Part shown: positions 21,111 through 25,648 of the stretch, piece after piece
Position numbering within the stretch: the stretch's first letter is position 1
How the letters are laid out: the number at the start of each line of letters is the position of its first letter
Virus record (IMG/VR): IMGVR_UViG_3300025362_000033
Coordinates: 1-25,648 of that record
Origin: a virus
Direction: 5' to 3' (one strand)
DNA length: 25,648 bases
Translations under genes and position numbers: made by a program
The notes under the pieces: generated by a model
Seen by the model: the letters and a program-made list of their open reading frames with translations, nothing else
Databases searched by the model: none
What the model was told of the DNA's origin: nothing

Positions 21111-21383
21111 ATGATTTCACCATGTATAAGTACGAAAGAATATGATATAACCACATGCGTTAATGATGCGATTGAATTGTCTATCAAAAATGGGGCGATT
21201 AAAGCAGGGCAGGTGTGGTCTTTCCTTTGTTTTGAAGATAATCCATTTAAAGAAAACAAAAAAATGTTATTGAAAATTTTAAATATTCAAGATGGATTTA
21301 TAGAGTATCAATATATAAATGGTGGATGTATAGATTCACTTCCTGCTATTGGATTTGTAAAAGTATGTAAATTTGAAAAATAA
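21111..21383 (+). CDS. Small hypothetical protein (90 aa)
   Basis: AAGGAGACAGG precedes the ATG, 36 bases downstream of promoter copy 5. The product has mixed character, with the segment IKAGQVWSFLCFEDNPF at about 34-50 and a beta-rich C-terminal half ending FVKVCKFEK. The 'KAGQVW' start and 'V.Y......SLP...F' end resemble small beta-barrel proteins of phages. No catalytic motif. It is first in a run of short genes. Confidence 0.7.
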   Translation: MISPCISTKEYDITTCVNDAIELSIKNGAIKAGQVWSFLCFEDNPFKENKKMLLKILNIQDGFIEYQYINGGCIDSLPAIGFVKVCKFEK

Positions 21384-21412
21384 CAAATTAAACAAACTAA
21401 GGAGATAGTATA

Positions 21413-21541
21413 ATGACTATTACGATCAACGGCAACGGCAAATGTCAACTCGCAATTAAATCAGAATGCTTACATAAAGCTTTTAAACAAGCTAAGAAAA
21501 GTAAGGTTATTATAACTGAAATTATAACCGGAGAAAAGTAA
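21413..21541 (+). CDS. Very small hypothetical protein (42 aa)
   Basis: AAGGAGATAGTATA precedes ATG at 21413. The 42 residues, beginning MTITINGNGKCQLAIKSECL and ending IITEIITGEK, include two cysteines and a basic patch (KQAKKSK). The gene is followed after one base by the next small gene, whose ribosome-binding site (GGAGAAAAG) lies within its last codons. Confidence 0.6.
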   Translation: MTITINGNGKCQLAIKSECLHKAFKQAKKSKVIITEIITGEK

Positions 21542-21542
21542 A

Positions 21543-21707
21543 ATGGAAAGTACTTTAATAATATGCGTAACTATTTTCATAGTTGGATTTCTTATTAATC
21601 GTTCAATATGTAAATCCAACTATGAACAAAAGAAAACAAATGAATTTTTAGATTCTATTGAATCTGGAATAATATACGTTGTAAATAAACTAACGGAGAA
21701 TAAGTAA
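21543..21707 (+). CDS. Small single-pass membrane protein (54 aa)
   Basis: The ATG follows GGAGAAAAGTAAA. Residues 4-19 (TLIICVTIFIVGFLIN) form one N-terminal transmembrane helix, followed by a charged cytoplasmic or periplasmic tail with KSNYEQKKTNEFLD. The gene ends at AAGTAA, two bases before the next ATG. No family recognised. Confidence 0.62.
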   Translation: MESTLIICVTIFIVGFLINRSICKSNYEQKKTNEFLDSIESGIIYVVNKLTENK

Positions 21708-21709
21708 AG

Positions 21710-22237
21710 ATGAAAACAACATCTGTAAACTGGTCTAAAATTGATTATGAAGATTGGGAATTCGTAGGAGCAAATCTAATCAGAGAAAAAGAACAAGCTA
21801 GATTAGAACAATGTCCTCATGGTAATGAATCAGAATACTATTGTGATGAATGCAACTGCTATCCTGAAGATGCTGAAAGTGATAACTGTCCAATGATGAA
21901 CTTTGCTTATCCACTGTATTCTAATCCAACTGATGAAGCTATTGAAAGAGTCTGTAGAGAAACAAATTGTACAGTGGTCTTAAACAACAATGAGGATGCT
22001 TACTATCTATCTCTTACTGGTGGAGGTACAAACTTATCTCAGAGCATTGCATTAGCTTATATCATTGCTGATGGTTATATTGATTGGGATATGCTAAATG
22101 ATGTTTATATTTCACAAAATCTTTGTCTTAGTTCAGAAGAATATAAATTGGTCATGGAAGAACTTCAGAGGCAATTGGAAATTAATATAGCTAAACAACA
22201 GAGAAAGGTTGAAGAAATTAAAGAGGCATTAAAATAA
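21710..22237 (+). CDS. Hypothetical protein with Cys-rich N-terminal region (175 aa)
   Basis: GGAGAATAAGTAAAG precedes the ATG. Residues about 35-62 contain CPHG, then CDEC, CYPEDAESDNC, a cluster that could bind zinc. A central strand/helix block (NNEDAYYLSLTGGGTNLSQS then IALAYIIADGYIDWDMLNDV) follows, and a C-terminal coiled helix (ELQRQLEINIAKQQRKVEEI). The 'YYLSLTGGG..L...IA.AY' segment resembles a small conserved phage domain, but no name can be given. It ends the copy-5 unit, with a hairpin directly after its stop. Confidence 0.75.
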   Translation: MKTTSVNWSKIDYEDWEFVGANLIREKEQARLEQCPHGNESEYYCDECNCYPEDAESDNCPMMNFAYPLYSNPTDEAIERVCRETNCTVVLNNNEDAYYLSLTGGGTNLSQSIALAYIIADGYIDWDMLNDVYISQNLCLSSEEYKLVMEELQRQLEINIAKQQRKVEEIKEALK

Positions 22238-22276
22238 ACACATACTTCATAATTAAAGTGTGTGATTATTTTAATA
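22238..22276 (+). terminator. Probable intrinsic terminator
   Basis: Directly after the stop, ACACATACTT (22238-22247) pairs with AAGTGTGT (22256-22263), giving 8 bp with a two-base bulge and an 8-base loop. It is followed by GATTATTTTAATA, which is T-rich but not a pure T-run. It fits the end of the unit from promoter copy 5. Confidence 0.45.
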
Positions 22277-22312
22277 ATAGTAAAATTAACTTTGCTTACT
22301 TTTGAACTTAAA

Positions 22313-22350
22313 TTGATCAATAAGTCCCTAGAGGAACATAGATTTTTAAA
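22313..22350 (+). repeat. Conserved 38-nt element, copy on plus strand
   Basis: These 38 bases match the minus-strand segment 25398-25361 at 33 of 38 positions without gaps (core AAGTCCCTAGA.GAACATA.). Both translate to K-S-L-E-E-H-(R/K)-F-L in the frame set by their TTG, and the GAA/GAG and AAA/AGA differences are conservative, which suggests coding origin. Here it lies in the 185-base gap 22238-22422, just upstream of promoter copy 6, and belongs to no intact gene with a start signal. Confidence 0.65.
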
Positions 22351-22357
22351 ATCGTAT

Positions 22358-22385
22358 TTGACTTTTAGATTTAAAAGAGTATTAT
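22358..22385 (+). promoter_or_regulatory. Early/middle-type promoter, family copy 6
   Basis: TTGACT (22358-22363), 16-base spacer (TTTAGATTTAAAAGAG), TATTAT (22380-22385), followed by AGTAGTAAAC. It is the most diverged copy and lacks the TGG extension, but keeps spacing and both boxes. It drives the 22423 gene and those after it. Confidence 0.8.
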
Positions 22386-22422
22386 AGTAGTAAACTTTAA
22401 CAAATAAAAGGAAATGAGTAAA

Positions 22423-22929
22423 ATGAAAAAGAAAGATTTAAAACCTGGATGTGAAGTAGTTCAACGAGATGGTAAAATTGGAACAGTTATATTAGGATAC
22501 ACTGGTAATCAGTATTGTTCTGGAGATATAATTAGATTTACTGATGGACAGTATTGTGATATGGAAAATGTCAATGATGATTTAACTGGAACAGAAAGTA
22601 GATTTGACATCATGGAAGTCTATTCAACAACTCCAGGTGGTCGTAGATGTAATCTTCTCTGGGAACGTAAACCAGACGTATTAGAAAAGACTATGGCTGA
22701 TTTAGAAGAAGACTATGGAAAGAAAGTTAAAATTGTAAAGGAAAAATCAGAATTAGCTATCGGTGAAGTTGGATACATTATGGGTGTTAAAGTTAAATGT
22801 ATTGAAGATAATGGTGGGATTGACATTTGTAAAAATTGTGTCTTTGATTGCCTAGAAGAATGTGCCGATACTAAATGTAATGTAGAAGATCGCTCAGATG
22901 GAAAAGACGTTCACTATGTAGGGGTGTAG
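22423..22929 (+). CDS. Hypothetical phage protein with Cys cluster (168 aa)
   Basis: Two in-frame ATGs exist. The one at 22423 lies at normal distance from AAAGGA (22407-22412); the one at 22414 is too close to it. The N-terminus (KKKDLKPGCEVVQRDGKIGT) is a small SH3-like beta unit of the type 'DLKTGM.V..RDG..G.V', and the IMEVYSTTPGGRRCNLLWER segment at about 65-84 fits the same domain. The C-terminal part has a cysteine cluster, CKNC, C, C, C (ICKNCVFDCLEECADTKC at about 137-154), probably binding metal. No enzymatic motif. It heads the unit that ends with the deaminase. Confidence 0.75.
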   Translation: MKKKDLKPGCEVVQRDGKIGTVILGYTGNQYCSGDIIRFTDGQYCDMENVNDDLTGTESRFDIMEVYSTTPGGRRCNLLWERKPDVLEKTMADLEEDYGKKVKIVKEKSELAIGEVGYIMGVKVKCIEDNGGIDICKNCVFDCLEECADTKCNVEDRSDGKDVHYVGV

Positions 22930-22932
22930 ATT

Positions 22933-23151
22933 ATGATTTTAGAGAAGCCGCATATATACAGTCCAATAACAGGAACTTGTAAACAACATGCTTTGTGGGC
23001 TAATGATAAAGATAGAAAAAGTTGTATATTCCCATTAATTTATTTTCAGAAACCAAAGTGGATTAGTAAAGAAAGATTTGATAGATTGATAAAACAAATA
23101 TCAATAGAGATGCCGAAAGAAATAGAACTAGAATATAATCCAAAGGAATAA
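22933..23151 (+). CDS. Small basic hypothetical protein (72 aa)
   Basis: It starts three bases after its neighbour's TAG, with a GTAGGGGTGT site. The product is Lys- and Ile-rich, with HIYSPITGTCKQHALW near the N-terminus, a KPKWISKERFDRLIKQISIE helix and an acidic end. It has two isolated cysteines only. No family recognised; support comes from tight packing in the operon. Confidence 0.65.
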   Translation: MILEKPHIYSPITGTCKQHALWANDKDRKSCIFPLIYFQKPKWISKERFDRLIKQISIEMPKEIELEYNPKE

Positions 23152-23154
23152 ACG

Positions 23155-23412
23155 ATGGCAAAACAAACTTTCTACATTGAATGTCATGGTGAACCATATC
23201 CAACATCAAATTGTTATAGATGTAAAAATATCATTAGTCGAGTTGGAAATAAGAAAAGATATTGGAATACAAATCCTAATGCCAGATATAAAAATGTTTG
23301 TTCAATTTGTTATGATGAATGGAAAACTAAAAGAGATGAAGCATATGTTAAATATCATGAATATTTATTATTAGAAGCAGAAGGAAAATCAACAGGTGAT
23401 CCAGCTAAATAA
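23155..23412 (+). CDS. Small zinc-finger protein (85 aa)
   Basis: CCAAAGGAATAAACG precedes the ATG. Residues C10, C20 and C23 (CYRCKN) with CSIC at about 49-52 give a zinc-finger arrangement, C-x2-C...C-x2-C, with a basic linker (RVGNKKRYWNTNPNARYKNV). The C-terminal helix is charged. Its 3' end overlaps the start of the J-domain gene by 17 bases. This kind of single finger can accompany HNH or recombination proteins, but it stands alone here. Confidence 0.75.
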   Translation: MAKQTFYIECHGEPYPTSNCYRCKNIISRVGNKKRYWNTNPNARYKNVCSICYDEWKTKRDEAYVKYHEYLLLEAEGKSTGDPAK

Positions 23413-23803
23413 ATATTTACATGATGAATTAAAAGATAGAGCTAGATTAATTTTGGGATTAAGTGAAAATTATACTGTAAGCGACATAAAAAGAAATTTT
23501 CATAGACAAATTAAATTAGTTCATCCAGATAATATAAAACATTATAACTCTAAACTATTGTATCGAAATAAAATAACTAAACTAATTATTCAGTCTTATC
23601 ATTTGCTGATTGGAAAGAATCAATCAGTATATTATATAAAAGATGATTATCTTGTTTCATATCTAATTGGAGAAGAGAATATTGTTTCAACTGATAATTT
23701 AATAAATATTGACAAAGAACATGATAATAGATTTTATAAAAATGGAACAATGTTTAATAATTCTTATGACGATTGTCCTGATTGGAAATTTAAGGGAATT
23801 TAA
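23396..23803 (+). CDS. J-domain (DnaJ-like) protein (135 aa)
   Basis: GTG at 23396 is used: an AAGGAA site lies 9 bases upstream and no ATG is in frame before the domain. Residues about 13-72 form a J-domain: helix I/II (LILGLSENYTVSDIKRNFHR), the invariant HPD at 43-45 (KLVHPDNIK), and helix III (ITKLIIQSYHLLIG). J-domains stimulate the ATPase of Hsp70/DnaK, so the protein may recruit the host DnaK. The remaining 60 residues are acidic and unlike DnaJ zinc or client domains. It overlaps the zinc-finger gene and precedes the deaminase by two bases. Confidence 0.88.
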   Translation: MIQLNKYLHDELKDRARLILGLSENYTVSDIKRNFHRQIKLVHPDNIKHYNSKLLYRNKITKLIIQSYHLLIGKNQSVYYIKDDYLVSYLIGEENIVSTDNLINIDKEHDNRFYKNGTMFNNSYDDCPDWKFKGI

Positions 23804-23805
23804 AA

Positions 23806-24159
23806 ATGAAAAATATATGTGCTAAACAAACTACATTAGCAGTAATACAAACTCCAGATGGTGAACTTTACTGGGGATACAATAAATGCCTAACTCCACA
23901 ATCCACCTGTCCTAGAGATAAACTTGGATTTGCTTCTGGAGAAGGCTATAATTTATATTCTGAAGTTTGTAAGCAATTACACCATGCAGAGGTTTCAGCA
24001 GTCTTAGAAGCCTCTAAGAAAGCAATAGGAGCTACTTTAACCCTATATGGTCATACATACTGCTGTGATAATTGTTTAAAGGTAATGAAAGAAGCTGGAA
24101 TCAAAGATGTTTATATTGCTAAGGAAGATGCAATAACTTTAGCTTATAGATTAAATTAA
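23806..24159 (+). CDS. Cytidine/deoxycytidylate deaminase-like protein (117 aa)
   Basis: The zinc-dependent deaminase signature is present: H60-A61-E62 (HHAEVSAVLEA), with the general acid Glu, and C87-x2-C90 in YCCDNCLKV, where the usual P before the first Cys is replaced by C86. The N-terminal part (CPRDKLGFASGEGYNLYSEV) matches the 'CPR......GEGY.LC..VC.Q.HAE' type of dCMP deaminases in phages, which make dUMP for dTTP synthesis. A nearby thymidylate synthase is not in the window. At 117 residues it is a single minimal domain, shorter than T4 Cd (193 aa). A single-nucleotide or RNA substrate cannot be excluded. Confidence 0.85.
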   Translation: MKNICAKQTTLAVIQTPDGELYWGYNKCLTPQSTCPRDKLGFASGEGYNLYSEVCKQLHHAEVSAVLEASKKAIGATLTLYGHTYCCDNCLKVMKEAGIKDVYIAKEDAITLAYRLN

Positions 24160-24161
24160 TT

Positions 24162-24193
24162 CTGTAAGGAATAGTATATACTATTCCTTACAG
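24162..24193. terminator. Perfect 32-bp palindrome between convergent genes
   Basis: CTGTAAGGAATAGTAT is followed by its exact reverse complement, with no loop. It lies between the deaminase and the zinc-finger gene, whose last codons and TAG are inside it. It likely forms a bidirectional transcript-end hairpin (about 14-bp stem with a 4-base loop). A clear U-tract is missing on both sides, so another role, such as a binding site or recombination end, remains open. Confidence 0.5.
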
Positions 24194-25344
24194 CTTAGTG
24201 CTCTAGCTCGTCTCATATGTTCTCTACCCTCTGGTCTTATAGGTTTACTATCATAAACTTTGCCGCTATACAATATTCCCATATCCTTATTCCCGGTTGA
24301 ACCTTTACCCATCACTTTAGAAAGCTTTGTTGTTATAACTCCAGTCTTACGATTGAATCCAGCAAGTGCTTTAAGTTCACTTGCTCTAATTCCATGTGCA
24401 CTATTCATGTGCATTGATAAATTTAATCCAACCCAATCACACCCATCAACAAGACATGGTAATTCTTCTTGAGATAAAAATGAATCATAACATTCCGGCG
24501 AATGTAAATGTGATGTTTGTGCTATATGACGCTCGTATCTGGACGCAAAATATTCTCTAAAACAAGAATGACAACAAAACCGTTTTGGTGGTGTTTTATA
24601 ATTAGAACCACTTTTCCTTTGTCTAGCGTAATTTGGCGTTTCTTCTGACGGTTTTATTTTCATCATTGTACCACAATTAAGACATTTTTTATCAATTCTA
24701 GCTTTTTTACATTTATCAATAAAATTTTGTCTTGTTTGTTGAAATACATCTGATTTAACATAACATTCATTTGAACAATATGTTGATGATTTATAATAAG
24801 ATAGAAATTCTTTACCACATACCGGACAAATTCCAACATGTTTACTTCTATTTTCTGGAGCTAATATAACCCATTTAGCATGACATCTCTTACAGAGTCC
24901 TCTACGATAAACACCAACGTTATTACAATCATCATTGGAACATGGGGTGTTTGCTAATTTAATCCGCTTTAATTTATATTCTTTTTGTTTAATTATTTTT
25001 TCGCATGTTTTACTACACACCAAATGTTTTGATTTTTTCCGTTCACTTTTGGTTCTTTTTATTAACTTCCCACAATTAGAACATGGAACCATTTTAGTTT
25101 CTTTTGTGTTTGATTTTATTAATTTTTGTCTTATCTTTGGGTCATTCAATACACATATTTTACTACAGTGTGTTGGGGTTGGTTTTTTAATTGATTTAAA
25201 TTTCTTACCACATATTTTACATACTATATCTGGAGACATAGCGGTTAGTCGCTTTCTTCTGGCTAGAGCATAACAATTCTTACAAAGTGATTTTGCAACA
25301 ACTTTGGCGTTACCACATGTAATGCAGTTTTTAACTTTATTCAT
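24181..25344 (-). CDS. Multi-zinc-finger protein with MucR-like C-terminus (387 aa)
   Basis: ATG at 25344 is preferred, with GGAA upstream; a TTG at 25398 would add 18 residues but has no ribosome-binding site. About ten paired-cysteine units run through the protein, including CITCGN, CKNC, CKICGKKF with CSKIC, CSNCGK with CSKTC, CPVCGKEF with CSNEC, and CLNCG with CCHSC. These are alternating zinc ribbons of the C-x2-C-G-K-x-F...C-S-x2-C type. The C-terminus (LPCLVDGCDWVGLNLSMHMN, then SAHGI.A.ELKALAGF) resembles a Ros/MucR C2H2 domain. No HNH or GIY-YIG core is seen. It may be a DNA-binding regulator or relative of homing factors. It ends in the 32-bp palindrome. Confidence 0.78.
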   Translation of the reverse strand: MNKVKNCITCGNAKVVAKSLCKNCYALARRKRLTAMSPDIVCKICGKKFKSIKKPTPTHCSKICVLNDPKIRQKLIKSNTKETKMVPCSNCGKLIKRTKSERKKSKHLVCSKTCEKIIKQKEYKLKRIKLANTPCSNDDCNNVGVYRRGLCKRCHAKWVILAPENRSKHVGICPVCGKEFLSYYKSSTYCSNECYVKSDVFQQTRQNFIDKCKKARIDKKCLNCGTMMKIKPSEETPNYARQRKSGSNYKTPPKRFCCHSCFREYFASRYERHIAQTSHLHSPECYDSFLSQEELPCLVDGCDWVGLNLSMHMNSAHGIRASELKALAGFNRKTGVITTKLSKVMGKGSTGNKDMGILYSGKVYDSKPIRPEGREHMRRARALSCKE

Positions 25345-25360
25345 TATTTTTAATTCCACA

Positions 25361-25398
25361 TTTAAAAATTTATGTTCTTCTAGGGACTTTCTTATCAA
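25361..25398 (-). repeat. Conserved 38-nt element, copy in the zinc-finger gene leader
   Basis: The minus strand from 25398 to 25361 matches 22313-22350 (33 of 38 bases). It lies 17 bases upstream of the chosen ATG, in the leader between the partial gene and the zinc-finger gene. If the TTG at 25398 were the true start, it would encode residues 1-12 of the protein. Confidence 0.65.
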
Positions 25399-25405
25399 AT
25401 TGGGG

Positions 25406-25648
25406 TCAAGATTGAATTGCTATTATGTTAAAGTTATCCAAGGTACATTCTCCATTAGCATGAATGATGTCAATGATATCTTCCACTGGAACAACATTAC
25501 CAACAGCATTATCTTCTATGTATTGTACAACCCATTCATTTAAATCTTTACGATATACTATAAAGAAGTCAAAGTCAAGTAATGGCATAAGCAAATCACT
25601 TAATTCAAGTTCACATAGATCTATTTCGATGCATGATTTTTCTAATCT
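25406..25648 (-). CDS. 3' part of an unknown gene, cut by the window edge (80 aa seen)
   Basis: The frame is open from the window's end to TGA at 25406-25408; 80 residues are visible and the start lies outside. The part begins RLEKSCIEIDLCELELSDLL and ends GECTLDNFNIIAIQS. It is acidic, with FDFFIVYRKDLNEWVVQYIE and a region DAVGNVVPVEDIIDIIHANG that looks like a helix-turn. No family recognised. Its stop lies 61 bases before the zinc-finger gene's ATG, with the conserved element in between, so the two may be co-transcribed. Confidence 0.65.
   Translation of the reverse strand, partial: RLEKSCIEIDLCELELSDLLMPLLDFDFFIVYRKDLNEWVVQYIEDNAVGNVVPVEDIIDIIHANGECTLDNFNIIAIQS

Noticed and set aside
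1-25648. tRNA genes, CRISPR arrays, integrase, transposon ends
   Set aside because: No cloverleaf, regularly spaced repeat array, recombinase motif or insertion-sequence ends could be recognised on reading both strands.

Overview
The window looks like part of an AT-rich, T4-related myovirus genome. The strongest anchors are a T4 gp20-type portal protein at 14978-16738 (+) and a probable gp15-type tail sheath stabiliser at 12727-13623 (-). Dense packing of small genes, ATGA/TAATG overlaps, a free-standing HNH homing endonuclease and modular tail fibres all fit a phage. Every start has an ordinary Shine-Dalgarno sequence and TAA, TAG and TGA all act as stops, so the code is standard. Sec signal peptides and a lipoprotein suggest a Gram-negative host, and a class III (oxygen-sensitive) ribonucleotide reductase fragment suggests an anaerobic one; both are inferences.

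Layout. (1) 1-3746, plus strand: small accessory genes, a YopX-like gene broken by an in-frame TAA, a 50-residue piece carrying the glycyl-radical tail of NrdD, two small zinc-ribbon proteins, a large nucleotidyltransferase and a 342-residue unknown. (2) 3797-13623, minus strand: the structural and secreted block. In transcription order this is the gp15-like protein, a 217-residue virion-type protein, a 664-residue tail fibre, a secreted 173-residue protein, an HNH endonuclease, a secreted 467-residue protein with a TIM-barrel-like C-terminal half, a secreted 244-residue protein, a frameshifted small gene, Gly/Arg-rich miniproteins, small membrane and lipoprotein genes, a second fibre (304 residues) with the same C-terminal module, and a decayed fragment of the 467-residue gene. 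(3) 13734-24159, plus strand: a glycosyltransferase-like protein, the portal, then a long series of small mostly unknown genes, a metallophosphoesterase, a J-domain protein and a dCMP-deaminase-like enzyme. (4) 24181-25648, minus strand: a multi-zinc-finger protein and the 3' part of another gene.

Regulation. Six near-identical promoters (TTGACT, 16 nt, TATTAT, usually with a TG-extended -10) lie on the plus strand at 909, 16784, 18877, 19892, 21047 and 22358. All precede small accessory genes and probably form an early or middle regulon. None was seen ahead of the minus-strand structural block. T4-late-like TATAAATA boxes occur ahead of the gp15-like gene, the small membrane gene, the portal and the NrdD fragment, but this octamer is also expected several times by chance in such AT-rich DNA.

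Most notable observations: the autonomous NrdD glycyl-radical fragment; a duplicated fibre plus secreted-protein cassette of which one copy has collapsed; a pair of RGRGGC-type miniproteins; three small genes that each look one base short of an intact frame, plus one with a nonsense codon; and a short conserved element found both upstream of an early-type promoter and in the leader of the zinc-finger gene. I found no tRNA, rRNA, CRISPR array, transposase or integrase.
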